A DNA stretch of 64,000 nt from positions 4,526,001-4,590,000 of the forward strand of contig NW_027192651.1 in assembly GCF_949987515.2 (NCBI RefSeq), in the 5' to 3' direction. The position numbers and the translations under genes were made by a program. The notes under the pieces are model-generated. The model searched no databases. It was not told where the DNA came from and was given only the letters and a program-made list of their open reading frames with translations. This DNA is from Delphinus delphis (Eukaryota > Chordata > Mammalia > Artiodactyla > Delphinidae). Numbering within the stretch: position 1 is the stretch's first letter; every line of letters starts with the position of its first letter. Positions 23,697-37,916 of this stretch are shown piece after piece.

Positions 23697-25276
23697 TATA
23701 GCTTAGGGAAATTAAAATCAAAAAGACAGAGCCACCCCAAAGTTTGGGATGCCTCTGTTTACAAGAACCTCGTTTACCGTACAAGTTCAATATCACAGAA
23801 AGTGAAAAATGGATAAAGAACTTGTGGTACATACGTACAATGCAGTATCACTCAGCAATGAAATCTATATCATCAGGCCCTTAGGAGCACAATGAGTGGA
23901 TTCAGGTACGATGATTCTAACTGAAATAAGTCACACAGAAAAAGAAACATCATAAGATATCAGTAATACACGGAATGTAAACTTGGCTACACAGGAACTG
24001 AATTACAGAACAGAACAGGGTCTCAAATTTAGAAAACCAACTTATGCTTGATTAAGGGGAAAGGTGAGTTGGGGTGCTGCATAAAACCAGAGATTGAAAT
24101 GAGCACAGATAAAGTTCCTTAAGCCAAATATGGAATAGACAAGAGCTACTCCTTGCTCAACGAAATGGACTCAACACCCCATATTAAACGCCTAAGAATG
24201 TACCTGACTAGTAAGTATCTTAAAACCTATGGATTGCTATGTCTCCGAAAGAGAATCAAGCATGTGTACAGGGGCATAAACGCAGCAGTGATAGGATTGG
24301 AGAGGTTCGGTGAGCAAATGAAGACCCTTTGAAGTCATATTGCATGGTACCCATTCCACGGGTTTCAACTACCCAGGTTTAAGGTATTCTTCCTTCAGCT
24401 AAAACATGCATGTGGAACCTAGAGCATGATCAACCATGTGATCGGGAGACGTGTTCAAATATGTCTCAGTTTTCGTACCCTGGTACTCGGGTGCAACATT
24501 CCAGACGCTTTACTAACACTCTCCCGACTTGGAGAGTCAGTCCCTTTAACCTCCTGTTTGGCCCAGTTTGCAATTTCTGCGGAAGATGAACAGGAATAGC
24601 GAGAACCAATGAGAGACTAGCTGGAGGTGTCTGGACGGGCAAATTTAACTCTCATTTCCCACCAGGAAGAGGAATTAACCAAAGGCTCAGCGTGCCATGC
24701 CGGAACCAGATTAGGGCCTGAAGCCATCCTGCGGTGTTGCGGCCAGGTCACAAGAAAGCGAGTTGAAGAAAGGAGTTCAGGGCCACTGTAATGCACAAAC
24801 CTGCAGAGTTATAAATGACAGCTATCGTCCAAAAATATACTGAAGTAAGGCTGCCAAGAGGACTTGAATGCGGGGCAGAATTGCAGGAAACCGATTTCAG
24901 GAGGTAGACTGGAATTGCATTGAAAGCATAGGAAAAGAGGCAGAACGTCCACAATGATGCACTTGGCCAAAAAGGGCGTATGCGTTTTTTCCTGAATATA
25001 TTCAGGGAAAAACGCATATGCCCTTTTTGGCCAACCAAGCAAGCTTGCAAAGGAAATCTGCACTACAATGAAGTCTCACTTCCCCCCGGTCAAAAGGGCC
25101 ATCTGTAAAAAGTGTAAAATCCAGAAAGGCAGGACAGGCCATGGAGAACTGGGAGCCTTGTTATGCTGATGGCCGGGATGTAAATTGCCAACAGACACTC
25201 GGGAGAAGTGTATGGTGTTTCCTGAAACATCTAAAAAACAAAGCAACAGAGCCTAGGGCACTTCCACTTATGGTCC
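23697..25276 (+). repeat. Satellite unit 16
   Basis: Length 1,580 bp. The A haplotype continues in the first half (GACAGAGCC, GGGATGCCTC, GTACATACG). The second half is the B haplotype (GGCCACTGTAATG, CATATGCCC in the right palindrome arm, GGCCGGGATG). TATATCATC and TGATTAAGG are notable. Confidence 0.95.
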
Positions 25277-27406
25277 TATAGCTTAGGGAAATTAAAATCA
25301 AAAAGACACAGCCACCCCAAAGTTTGGAACGGCTCTGTTTACAAGAACCTCGTTTACAGTACAAGTTCAACATCGCAGAAAGTGAAAAATGGATAAAGAA
25401 GTTGTGGTATTTACTTACAAAGCAATATCACACAGCAATGAAATGTATGTCATCAGGCCCTTAGCAGCACAATGAGTGGATTCAGGTATGATGATTCTAA
25501 CTGAAATAAGTCACACAGAAAAAGAAACATCATAAGATATCACTAACACACGGAATGTAAACTTGGCTACACAGGAACTGAATTACAGAACAGAACAGGG
25601 TCTCAAATTTAGAAAACCAACTTATGCTTGCTTAAGGGGAAAGGTGAGTTGGGGTGCTGCATAAAACCAGAGATTGAAATGAGCACAGATAAAGTTCCTT
25701 AAGCCAAATATGGAATAGACAAGAGCTACTCCTTGCTCAACGAAATGGACTCAACACCGCATATTAAACGCCTAAGAATGTACCTGACTAGTAAGTATCT
25801 TAAAACCTATGGATTGCTCTGTCTCCGAAAGAGAATCAAGCATGTGTACAGGGGCATAAACGCAGCAGTGATAGGATTGGAGAGGTTCGGTGAGCAAATG
25901 AAGACCCTTTGAAGTCATATTGCATGATACCCATTCCACGGGTTTCAACTACCCAGGTTTAAGGTATTCTTCCTTCAGCTAAAACATGCATGTGGAACCT
26001 AGAGCATGATCAACCATGTGATCGGGAGACGTGTTCAAATATGTCTCAGTTTTCGTACCCTGGTACTCGGGTGCAACATTCCAGACGCTTTACTAACACT
26101 CTCCCGACTTGGAGAGTCAGTCCCTTTAACCTCCTGTTTGGCCCAGTTTGCAATTTCTGCGGAAGATGAACAGGAATAGCGAGAACCAATGAGAGACTAG
26201 CTGGAGGTGTCTGGACGGGCAAATTTAACTCTAATTTCCCACCAGGAAGAGGAATTAACCAAAGGCTCAGCGTGCCGTGCCGGAACCAGATTAGGGCCTG
26301 AAGCCATCCTGCGGTGTTGCGGCCAGCTCACAAGAAAGCGAGTTGAAGAAAGGAGTTCAGGGACACTATAATGCACAAACCTGCAGAGTTATAAATGACA
26401 GCTATCGTCCAAAAATAGACTGAAGTAAGGCTGCCAAGAGGACTTGAAAGCGGGGCAGAATTGCAGGAAACCGATTTCAGGAGGTAGACTGGAATTGCAT
26501 TGAAAGCATAGGAAAAGAGGCAGAACGTCCACAATGATGCACTTGGCCAAAAAGGGCGTATGCGTTTTTTCCTGAATATATTCAGGAAAAAACGCATACG
26601 CCCTTTTTGGCCAACCAAGCAAGCTTGCAAAGGAAATCTGCACTACAATGAAGTCTCACTTCCCCCCGGTCAAAAGGGCCATCTGAAAAAACTGTAAAAT
26701 CCAGAAAGGCAGGACAGGCCATGGAGAACTGGGAGCCTTGTTATGCTGATGGGCGGGATGTAAATTGCCAGCAGACACTCGGGAGAAGTGTATGGTATTT
26801 CCTGAAACATCTAAAAAACAAAGCAACAGAGCCTAGGGCACTTCCACTTATGGTCCTATAGCTTAGGGAAATTAAAATCAAAAAGACACAGCCACCCCAA
26901 AGTTTGGAACGGCTCTGTTTACAAGAACCTCGTTTACAGTACAAGTTCAACATCGCAGAAAGTGAAAAATGGATAAAGAAGTTGTGGTATTTACTTACAA
27001 AGCAATATCACTCAGCAATGAAATCTATGTCATCAGGCCCTTAGCAGCACAATGAGTGGATTCAGGTATGATGATTCTAACTGAAATAAGTCACACAGAA
27101 AAAGAAACATCATAAGATATCACTAATACACGGAATGTAAACTTGGCTACACAGGAACTGAATTACAGAACAGAACAGGGTCTCAAATTTAGAAAGCCAA
27201 CTTATGCTTGCTTAAGGGGAAAGGTGAGTTGGGGTGCTGCATAAAACCAGAGATTGAAATGAGCACAGATAAAGTTCCTTAAGCCAAATATGGAATAGAC
27301 AAGAGCTACTCCTTGCTCAACTAAATGGACTCAACACCCCATATTAAACGCCTAAGAATGTACCTGACTAGTAAGTATCTTAAAACCTATGGATTGCTAT
27401 GTCTCC
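24490..27406 (+). repeat. B-C dimer higher-order repeat, copy 1
   Basis: At an offset of 3,160 bp this stretch matches 27,650-30,566 with no difference seen by eye. Shared private variants include GGGCCACTGTAATG, CAGGGAAAAACGCATATG, ATGGCCGGGATG, ATGAAATGTATGTC, CTCTAATTTCC and AAAAATAGACTG. A more diverged B-C pair lies at about 32.4-34.9 kb. Confidence 0.9.
25277..26856 (+). repeat. Satellite unit 17
   Basis: Length 1,580 bp. It is the C unit of the first B-C dimer: ACAGCAATGAAATG, CTAACACAC, CTCTAATTTCC, GGACACTATAATG, AAAATAGACTG, GGTATTTCCTG. Unit 19 is identical as far as I could see. Confidence 0.95.
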
Positions 27407-28436
27407 GAAAGAGAATCAAGCATGTGTACAGGGGCATAAACGCAGCAGTGATAGGATTGGAGAGGTTCGGTGAGCAAATGAAGACCCTTTGAAGTCATAT
27501 TGCATGGTACCCATTCCACGGGTTTCAACTACCCAGGTTTAAGGTATTCTTCCTTCAGCTAAAACATGCATGTGGAACCTAGAGCATGATCAACCATGTG
27601 ATCGGGAGACGTGTTCAAATATGTCTCAGTTTTCGTACCCTGGTACTCAGGTGCAACATTCCAGACGCTTTACTAACACTCTCCCGACTTGGAGAGTCAG
27701 TCCCTTTAACCTCCTGTTTGGCCCAGTTTGCAATTTCTGCGGAAGATGAACAGGAATAGCGAGAACCAATGAGAGACTAGCTGGAGGTGTCTGGACGGGC
27801 AAATTTAACTCTCATTTCCCACCAGGAAGAGGAATTAACCAAAGGCTCAGCGTGCCATGCCGGAACCAGATTAGGGCCTGAAGCCATCCTGCGGTGTTGC
27901 GGCCAGGTCACAAGAAAGCGAGTTGAAGAAAGGAGTTCAGGGCCACTGTAATGCACAAACCTGCAGAGTTATAAATGACAGCTATCGTCCAAAAATATAC
28001 TGAAGTAAGGCTGCCAAGAGGACTTGAATGCGGGGCAGAATTGCAGGAAACCGATTTCAGGAGGTAGACTGGAATTGCATTGAAAGCATAGGAAAAGAGG
28101 CAGAACGTCCACAATGATGCACTTGGCCAAAAAGGGCGTATGCGTTTTTTCCTGAATATATTCAGGGAAAAACGCATATGCCCTTTTTGGCCAACCAAGC
28201 AAGCTTGCAAAGGAAATCTGCACTACAATGAAGTCTCACTTCCCCCCGGTCAAAAGGGCCATCTGTAAAAAGTGTAAAATCCAGAAAGGCAGGACAGGCC
28301 ATGGAGAACTGGGAGCCTTGTTATGCTGATGGCCGGGATGTAAATTGCCAACAGACACTCGGGAGAAGTGTATGGTGTTTCCTGAAACATCTAAAAAACA
28401 AAGCAACAGAGCCTAGGGCACTTCCACTTATGGTCC
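26857..28436 (+). repeat. Satellite unit 18 (carries a dimer junction)
   Basis: Length 1,580 bp. It begins like unit 20 (AAAGCCAAC, CAACTAAATGG at 27,319) and then switches to the B-leading haplotype by 27,407 (CTCCGAAAG). That places a recombination junction within about 85 bp. Confidence 0.95.
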
Positions 28437-30566
28437 TATAGCTTAGGGAAATTAAAATCAAAAAGACACAGCCACCCCAAAGTTTGGAACGGCTCTGTTT
28501 ACAAGAACCTCGTTTACAGTACAAGTTCAACATCGCAGAAAGTGAAAAATGGATAAAGAAGTTGTGGTATTTACTTACAAAGCAATATCACACAGCAATG
28601 AAATGTATGTCATCAGGCCCTTAGCAGCACAATGAGTGGATTCAGGTATGATGATTCTAACTGAAATAAGTCACACAGAAAAAGAAACATCATAAGATAT
28701 CACTAACACACGGAATGTAAACTTGGCTACACAGGAACTGAATTACAGAACAGAACAGGGTCTCAAATTTAGAAAACCAACTTATGCTTGCTTAAGGGGA
28801 AAGGTGAGTTGGGGTGCTGCATAAAACCAGAGATTGAAATGAGCACAGATAAAGTTCCTTAAGCCAAATATGGAATAGACAAGAGCTACTCCTTGCTCAA
28901 CGAAATGGACTCAACACCGCATATTAAACGCCTAAGAATGTACCTGACTAGTAAGTATCTTAAAACCTATGGATTGCTCTGTCTCCGAAAGAGAATCAAG
29001 CATGTGTACAGGGGCATAAACGCAGCAGTGATAGGATTGGAGAGGTTCGGTGAGCAAATGAAGACCCTTTGAAGTCATATTGCATGATACCCATTCCACG
29101 GGTTTCAACTACCCAGGTTTAAGGTATTCTTCCTTCAGCTAAAACATGCATGTGGAACCTAGAGCATGATCAACCATGTGATCGGGAGACGTGTTCAAAT
29201 ATGTCTCAGTTTTCGTACCCTGGTACTCGGGTGCAACATTCCAGACGCTTTACTAACACTCTCCCGACTTGGAGAGTCAGTCCCTTTAACCTCCTGTTTG
29301 GCCCAGTTTGCAATTTCTGCGGAAGATGAACAGGAATAGCGAGAACCAATGAGAGACTAGCTGGAGGTGTCTGGACGGGCAAATTTAACTCTAATTTCCC
29401 ACCAGGAAGAGGAATTAACCAAAGGCTCAGCGTGCCGTGCCGGAACCAGATTAGGGCCTGAAGCCATCCTGCGGTGTTGCGGCCAGCTCACAAGAAAGCG
29501 AGTTGAAGAAAGGAGTTCAGGGACACTATAATGCACAAACCTGCAGAGTTATAAATGACAGCTATCGTCCAAAAATAGACTGAAGTAAGGCTGCCAAGAG
29601 GACTTGAAAGCGGGGCAGAATTGCAGGAAACCGATTTCAGGAGGTAGACTGGAATTGCATTGAAAGCATAGGAAAAGAGGCAGAACGTCCACAATGATGC
29701 ACTTGGCCAAAAAGGGCGTATGCGTTTTTTCCTGAATATATTCAGGAAAAAACGCATACGCCCTTTTTGGCCAACCAAGCAAGCTTGCAAAGGAAATCTG
29801 CACTACAATGAAGTCTCACTTCCCCCCGGTCAAAAGGGCCATCTGAAAAAACTGTAAAATCCAGAAAGGCAGGACAGGCCATGGAGAACTGGGAGCCTTG
29901 TTATGCTGATGGGCGGGATGTAAATTGCCAGCAGACACTCGGGAGAAGTGTATGGTATTTCCTGAAACATCTAAAAAACAAAGCAACAGAGCCTAGGGCA
30001 CTTCCACTTATGGTCCTATAGCTTAGGGAAATTAAAATCAAAAAGACACAGCCACCCCAAAGTTTGGAACGGCTCTGTTTACAAGAACCTCGTTTACAGT
30101 ACAAGTTCAACATCGCAGAAAGTGAAAAATGGATAAAGAAGTTGTGGTATTTACTTACAAAGCAATATCACTCAGCAATGAAATCTATGTCATCAGGCCC
30201 TTAGCAGCACAATGAGTGGATTCAGGTATGATGATTCTAACTGAAATAAGTCACACAGAAAAAGAAACATCATAAGATATCACTAATACACGGAATGTAA
30301 ACTTGGCTACACAGGAACTGAATTACAGAACAGAACAGGGTCTCAAATTTAGAAAGCCAACTTATGCTTGCTTAAGGGGAAAGGTGAGTTGGGGTGCTGC
30401 ATAAAACCAGAGATTGAAATGAGCACAGATAAAGTTCCTTAAGCCAAATATGGAATAGACAAGAGCTACTCCTTGCTCAACTAAATGGACTCAACACCCC
30501 ATATTAAACGCCTAAGAATGTACCTGACTAGTAAGTATCTTAAAACCTATGGATTGCTATGTCTCC
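27650..30566 (+). repeat. B-C dimer higher-order repeat, copy 2
   Basis: This is the second of two adjacent B-C pairs. Downstream of it the array switches to the A haplotype (CTCCAAAAG, TTGTAGAGG, TTTGATGTC). Downstream of copy 1 it switches to the B-leading haplotype instead, as expected for an extra dimer gained by unequal exchange. Confidence 0.9.
28437..30016 (+). repeat. Satellite unit 19
   Basis: Length 1,580 bp. Apparently exact copy of unit 17, 3,160 bp downstream. Confidence 0.95.
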
Positions 30567-31596
30567 AAAAGAGAATCAAGCATGTGTACAGGGGCATAAA
30601 CGCAGCAGTGATAGGATTGTAGAGGTTCGGTGAGCAAATGAAGACCCTTTGATGTCATATTGCATGGTACCCATTCCACGGGTCTCAACTCTCCAGGTTT
30701 AAGGTATTCTTCCTTCAGCTAAAACATGCATGTGAAACCCAGAGTATGATCAACCATGTGATCGGGAGACGTGTTCAAATATGTCTCAGTTTTCGTACCC
30801 TGGTACTCGGGTGCAACATTCCAGACGCTTTACTAACACTCTCCCGACTTGGAGAGTCAGTCCCTTTAACCTCCTGTTTGGCCCAGTTTGCAATTTCTGC
30901 GGAAGATGAACAGGAATAGCGAGAACCAATGAGAGACTAGCTGGAGGTGTCTGGACGGGCAAATTTAACTCTCATTTCCCACCAGGAAGAGGAATTAACC
31001 AAAGGCTCAGCGTGCCGTGCCGGAACCAGATTAGGGCCTGAAGCCATCCTGCGGTGTTGCGGCCAGCTCAAAAGAAAGCGAGTTGAAGAAAGGAGCTCAG
31101 GGGCACTGTAATTCACAAACCTGCAGAGTTATAAATGACAGCTATCGTCCAAAAATATACTGAAGTAAGGCTTCCAAGAGGACTTGAAAGTGGGGCAGAA
31201 TTGCAGGAAACCGATTTCAGGAGGTAGACTGGAATTGCATTGAAAGCATAGGAAAAGAGGCAGAACGTCCACAATGATGCACTTGGCCAAAAAGGGCGTA
31301 TGCGTTTTTTCCTGAATATATTCAGGAAAAAACGCATACGCCCTTTTTGGCCAACCAAGCAAGCTTGCAAAGGAAATCTGCACTACAATGAAGTCTCACT
31401 TCCCCCCGGTCAAAAGGGCCATCTGAAAAAAGTGTAAAATCCAGAAAGGCAGGACAGGCCATGGAGAACTGGAAGCCTTGTTATGCTGATGGGCGGGATG
31501 TAAATTGCCAACAGACACTCGGGAGAAGTGTATGGTGTTTCCTGAAACATCTAAAAAACAAAGCAACAGAGCCTAGGGCACTTCCACTTATGGTCC
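30017..31596 (+). repeat. Satellite unit 20
   Basis: Length 1,580 bp. It goes from the C haplotype to the A haplotype: CAACTAAATGG, CTCCAAAAG, TTGTAGAGG, TTTGATGTC, GTGAAACCC, then GGCTTCCAAGAGG. The palindrome is perfect. Confidence 0.95.
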
Positions 31597-33176
31597 TATA
31601 GCTTAGGGAAATTAAAATCAAAAAGACAGAGCCACCCCAAAGTTTGGGATGCCTCTGTTTACAAGAACCTCGTTTACCGTACAAGTTCAATATCACAGAA
31701 AGTGAAAAATGGATAAAGAACTTGTGGTACATACGTACAATGTAGTATCACTCAGCAATGAAATCTATGTCATCAGGCCCTTAGGAGCACAATGAGTGGA
31801 TTCAGGTACGATGATTCTAACTGAAATAAGTCACACAGAAAAAGAAACATCATAAGATATCAGTAATACACGGAATGTAAACTTGGCTACACAGGAACTG
31901 AATTACAGAACAGAACAGGGTCTCAAATTTAGAAAACCAACTTATGCTTGATTAAGGGGAAAGGTGAGTTGGGGTGCTGCATAAAACCAGAGATTGAAAT
32001 GAGCACAGATAAAGTTCCTTAAGCCAAATATGGAATAGACAAGAGCTACTCCTTGCTCAACGAAATGGACTCAACACCCCATATTAAACGCCTAAGAATG
32101 TACCTGACTAGTAAGTATCTTAAAACCTATGGATTGCTATGTCTCCGAAAGAGAATCAAGCATGTGTACAGGGGCATAAACGCAGCAGTGATAGGATTGG
32201 AGAGGTTCGGTGAGCAAATGAAGACCCTTTGAAGTCATATTGCATGGTACCCATTCCACGGGTTTCAACTACCCAGGTTTAAGGTATTCTTCCTTCAGCT
32301 AAAACATGCATGTGGAACCTAGAGCATGATCAACCATGTGATCGGGAGACGTGTTCAAATATGTCTCAGTTTTCGTACCCTGGTACTCAGGTGCAACATT
32401 CCAGACGCTTTACTAACACTCTCCCGACTTGGAGAGTCAGTCCCTTTAACCTCCTGTTTGGCCCAGTTTGCAATTTCTGCGGAAGATGAACAGGAATAGC
32501 GAGAACCAATGAGAGACTAGCTGGAGGTGTCTGGACGGGCAAATTTAACTCTCATTTCCCACCAGGAAGAGGAATTAACCAAAGGCTCAGCGTGCCGTGC
32601 CGGAACCAGATTACGGCCTGAAGCCATCCTGCGGTGTTGCGGCCAGCTCACAAGAAAGCGAGTTGAAGAAAGGAGTTCAGGGCCACTGTAATGCACAAAC
32701 CTGCAGAGTTATAAATGACAGCTATCGTCCAAAAATATACTGAAGTAAGGCTGCCAAGAGGACTTGAATGCGGGGCAGAATTGCAGGAAACCGATTTCAG
32801 GAGGTAGACTGGAATTGCATTGAAAGCATAGGAAAAGAGGCAGAACGTCCACAATGATGCACTTGGCCAAAAAGGGCGTATGCGTTTTTTCCTGAATATA
32901 TTCAGGAAAAAACGCATACGCCCTTTTTGGCCAACCAAGCAAGCTTGCAAAGGAAATCTGCACTACAATGAAGTCTCACTTCCCCCCGGTCAAAAGGGCC
33001 ATCTGTAAAAAGTGTAAAATCCAGAAAGGCAGGACAGGCCATGGAGAACTGGGAGCCTTGTTATGCTGATGGCCGGGATGTAAATTGCCAACAGACACTC
33101 GGGAGAAGTGTATGGTGTTTCCTGAAACATCTAAAAAACAAAGCAACAGAGCCTAGGGCACTTCCACTTATGGTCC
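31597..33176 (+). repeat. Satellite unit 21
   Basis: Length 1,580 bp. It runs from the A haplotype to the B haplotype as unit 16 does, but keeps a perfect palindrome. Private variants are AATGTAGTATC and GATTACGGCC. Confidence 0.95.
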
Positions 33177-34756
33177 TATAGCTTAGGGAAATTAAAATCA
33201 AAAAGACACAGCCACCCCAAAGTTTGGAATGGCTCTGTTTACAAGAACCTCGTTTACAGTACAAGTTCAACATCGCAGAAAGTGAAAAATGGATAAAGAA
33301 GTTGTGGTATTTACTTACAAAGCAATATCACACAGCAATGAAATCTATGTCATCAGGCCCTTAGTAGCACAATGAGTGGATTCAGGTATGATGATTCTAA
33401 CTGAAATAAGTCACACAGAAAAAGAAACATCATAAGATATCACTAACACACGGAATGTAAACTTGGCTACACAGGAACTGAATTACAGAACAGAACAGGG
33501 TCTCAAATTTAGAAAACCAACTTATGCTTGCTTAAGGGGAAAGGTGAGTTGGGGTGCTGCATAAAACCAGAGATTGAAATGAGCACAGATAAAGTTCCTT
33601 AAGCCAAATATGGAATAGACAAGAGCTACTCCTTGCTCAACGAAATGGACTCAACACCGCATATTAAACGCCTAAGAATGTACCTGACTAGTAAGTATCT
33701 TAAAACCTATGGATTGCTCTGTCTCCGAAAGAGAATCAAGCATGTGTACAGGGGCATAAACGCAGCAGTGATAGGATTGGAGAGGTTCGGTGAGCAAATG
33801 AAGACCCTTTGAAGTCATATTGCATGATACCCATTCCACGGGTTTCAACTACCCAGGTTTAAGGTATTCTTCCTTCAGCTAAAACATGCATGTGGAACCT
33901 AGAGCATGATCAACCATGTGATCGGGAGACGTGTTCAAATATGTCTCAGTTTTCGTACCCTGGTACTCGGGTGCAAAATTCCAGACGCTTTACTAACACT
34001 CTCCCGACTTGGAGAGTCAGTCCCTTTAACCTCCTGTTTGGCCCAGTTTGCAATTTCTGCGGAAGATGAACAGGAATAGCGAGAACCAATGAGAGACTAG
34101 CTGGAGGTGTCTGGACGGGCAAATTTAACTCTCATTTCCCACCAGGAAGAGGAATTAACCAAAGGCTCAGCGTGCCGTGCCAGAACCAGATTAGGGCCTG
34201 AAGCCATCCTGCGGTGTTGCGGCCAGCTCACAAGAAAGCGAGTTGAAGAAAGGAGTTCAGGGACACTGTAATGCACAAACCTGCAGAGTTATAAATGACA
34301 GCTATCGTCCAAAAATATACTGAAGTAAGGCTGCCAAGAGGACTTGAATGCGGGGCAGAATTGCAGGAAACCGATTTCAGGAGGTAGACTGGAATTGCAT
34401 TGAAAGCATAGGAAAAGAGGCAGAACGTCCACAATGATGCACTTGGCCAAAAAGGGCGTATGCGTTTTTTCCTGAATATATTCAGGAAAAAACGCATACG
34501 CCCTTTTTGGCCAACCAAGCAAGCTTGCAAAGGAAATCTGCACTACAATGAAGTCTCACTTCCCCCCGGTCAAAAGGGCCATCTGAAAAAAGTGTAAAAT
34601 CCAGAAAGGCAGGACAGACCATGGAGAACTGGGAGCCTTGTTATGCTGATGGGCGGGATGTAAATTGCCAGCAGACACTCGGGAGAAGTGTATGGTGTTT
34701 CCTGAAACATCTAAAAAACAAAGCAACAGAGCCTAGGGCACTTCCACTTATGGTCC
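33177..34756 (+). repeat. Satellite unit 22
   Basis: Length 1,580 bp. It is a diverged C unit. Private variants are GGAATGGCTC, TTAGTAGCAC, GCAAAATTCC, GCCAGAACC and GGACAGACC. Confidence 0.95.
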
Positions 34757-36336
34757 TATAGCTTAGGGAAATTAAAATCAAAAAGACACAGCCACCCCAA
34801 GGTTTGGAACGGCTCTGTTTACAAGAACCTCGTTTACAGTACAAGTTCAACATCGCAGAAAGTGAAAAGTGGATAAAGAAGTTGTGGTATTTCCTTACAA
34901 AGCAATATCACTCAGCAATGAAATCTATGTCATCAGGCCCTTAGCAGCACAATGAGTGGATTCAGGTATGATGATTCTAACTGAAATAATTCACACAGAG
35001 AAAGAAACATCATAAGATATCACTAATACACGGAATGTAAACTTGGCTACACAGGAATTGAATTACAGAACAGAACAGGGTCTCAAATTTAGAAAGCCAA
35101 CTTATGCTTGCTTAAGGGGAAAGGTGAGTTGGGGTGCTGCATAAAACCAGAGATTGAAATGAGCACAGATAAAGTTCCTTAAGCCAAATATGGAATAGAC
35201 AAGAGCTACTCCTTGCTCAACGAAATGGACTCAACACCGCATATTAAACACCTAAGAATGTACCTGACTAGTAAGTATCTTAAAACCTATGGATTTCTAT
35301 GTCTCCAAAAGAGAATCAAGCATGTGTACAGGGGCATAAACGCAGCAGTGATAGGATTGGAGAGGTTCGGTGAGCAAATGAAGACCCTTTGATGTCATAT
35401 TGCATGGTACCCATTCCACGGGTCTCAACTCTCCAGGTTTAAGGTATTCTTCCTTCAGATAAAACATGCATGTGAAACCCAGAGTATGATCAACCATGTG
35501 ATCGGGAGACGTGTTCAAATATGTCTCAGTTTTCGTACCCTGGTACTCGGGTGCAACATTCCAGACGCTTTACTAACACTCTCCCAACTTGGAGAGTCAG
35601 TCCCTTTAACCTCCTGTTTGGCCCAGTTTGCAATTTCTGCGGAAGATGAACAGGAATAGCGAGAACCAATGAGAGACTAGCTGGAGGTGTCTGGACGGGC
35701 AAATTTAACTCTCATTTCCCACCAGGAAGAGGAATTAACCAAAGGCTCAGCGTGCCGTCCCGGAACCAGATTAGGGCCTGAAGCCATCCTGCGGTGTTGC
35801 GGCCAGCTCACAAGAAAGCGAGTTGAAGAAAGGAGCTCAGGGGCACTGTAATTCACAAACCTGCAGAGTTATAAATGACAGCTATCGTCCAAAAATATAC
35901 TGAAGTAAGGCTTCCAAGAGGACTTGAAAGTGGGGCAGAATTGCAGGAAACCGATTTCAGGAGGTAGACTGGAATTGCATTGAAAGCATAGGAAAAGAGG
36001 CAGAACGTCCACAATGATGCACTTGGCCAAAAAGGGCGTATGCGTTTTTTCCTGAATATATTCAGGAAAAAACGCATACGCCCTTTTTGGCCAACCAAGC
36101 AAGCTTGCAAAGGAAATCTGCGCTACAATGAAGTCTCACTTCCCCCCGGTCAAAAGGGCCATCTGAAAAAAGTGTAAAATCCAGAAAGGCAGGACAGGCC
36201 ATGGAGAACTGGAAGCCTTGTTATGCTGATGGGCGGGATGTAAATTGCCAACAGACACTCGGGAGAAGTGTATGGTGTTTCCTGAAACATCTAAAAAACA
36301 AAGCAACAGAGCCTAGGGCACTTCCACTTATGGTCC
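34757..36336 (+). repeat. Satellite unit 23
   Basis: Length 1,580 bp. It is of the A type, close to unit 20. Private variants are CCAAGGTTTGG, GAAAAGTGG, TTTCCTTAC, GAATTGAATTAC, TCAGATAAAAC, CTCCCAACTTGG, CCGTCCCGG and CTGCGCTAC. Confidence 0.95.
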
Positions 36337-37916
36337 TATAGCTTAGGGAAATTAAAATCAAAAAGACAGAGCCACCCCAAAGTTTGGGATGCCTCTGTTT
36401 ACAAGAACCTCGTTTACCGTACAAGTTCAATATCACAGAAAGTGAAAAATGGATAAAGAACTTGTGGTACATACGTACAATGCAGTATCACTCAGCAATG
36501 AAATCTATGTCATCAGGCCCTTAGGAGCACAATGAGTGGATTCAGGTACGATGATTCTAACTGAAATAAGTCACACAGAAAAAGAAACATCATAAGATAT
36601 CAGTAATACACGGAATGTAAACTTGGCTACACAGGAACTGAATTACAGAACAGAACAGGGTCTCAAATTTAGAAAACCAACTTATGCTTGCTTAAGGGGA
36701 AAGGTGAGTTGGGGTGCTGCATAAAACCAGAGATTGAAATGAGCACAGATAAAGTTCCTTAAGCCAAATATGGAATAGACAAGAGCTACTCCTTGCTCAA
36801 CGAAATGGACTCAACACCGCATATTAAACGCCTAAGAATGTACCTGACTAGTAAGTATCTTAAAACCTATGGATTGCTATGTCTCCGAAAGAGAATCAAG
36901 CATGTGTACAGGGGCATAAACGCAGCAGTGATAGGATTGGAGAGGTTCGGTGAGCAAATGAAGACCCTTTGAAGTCATATTGCATGGTACCCATTCCACG
37001 GGTTTCAACTACCCAGGTTTAAGGTATTCTTCCTTCAGCTAAAACATGCATGTGGAACCTAGAGCATGATCAACCATGTGATCGGGAGACGTGTTCAAAT
37101 ATGTCTCAGTTTTCGTACCCTGGTACTCAGGTGCAACATTCCAGACGCTTTACTAACACTCTCCCGACTTGGAGAGTCAGTCCCTTTAACCTCTTGTTTG
37201 GCCCAGTTTGCAATTTCTGCGGAAGATGAACAGGAATAGCGAGAACCAATGAGAGACTAGCTGGAGGTGTCTGGACGGGCAAATTTAACTCTCATTTCCC
37301 ACCAGGAAGAGGAAATAACCAAAGGCTCAGCGTGCCGTGCCGGAACCAGATTAGGGCCTGAAGCCATCTTGCGGTGTTTCAGACAGCTCACAAGAAAGCG
37401 AGTTGAAGAAAGGAGCTCAGGGGCACTGTAATTCACAAACCTGCAGAGTTATAAATGACAGCTATCGTCCAAAACTATACTGAAGTAAGGCTGCCAAGAG
37501 GACTTGAAAGCGGGGCAGAATTGCAGGAAACCGATTTCAGGAGGTAGACTGGAATTGCATTGAAAGCATAGGAAAAGAGGCAGAACGTCCACAATGATGC
37601 ACTTGGCCAAAAAGGGCGTATGCGTTTTTTCCTGAATATATTCAGGAAAAAACGCATACGCCCTTTTTGGCCAACCAAGCAAGCTTGCAAAGGAAATCTG
37701 CACTACAATGAAGTCTCACTTCCCCCCGGTCAAAAGGGCCATCTGAAAAAAGTGTAAAATCCAGAAAGGCAGGACAGGCCATGGAGAACTGGGAGCCTTG
37801 TTATGCTGATGGGCGGGATGTAAATTGCCAACAGACACTCGGGAGAAGTGTATGGTGTTTCCTGAAACATCTAAAAAACAAAGCAACAGAGCCTAGGGCA
37901 CTTCCACTTATGGTCC
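36337..37916 (+). repeat. Satellite unit 24
   Basis: Length 1,580 bp. The first half is A-type. The second half holds a cluster of four substitutions at 37,365-37,390 (CCATCTTGCGG, TGTTTCAGACAGC), shared only with unit 38. The palindrome is perfect. Confidence 0.95.
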
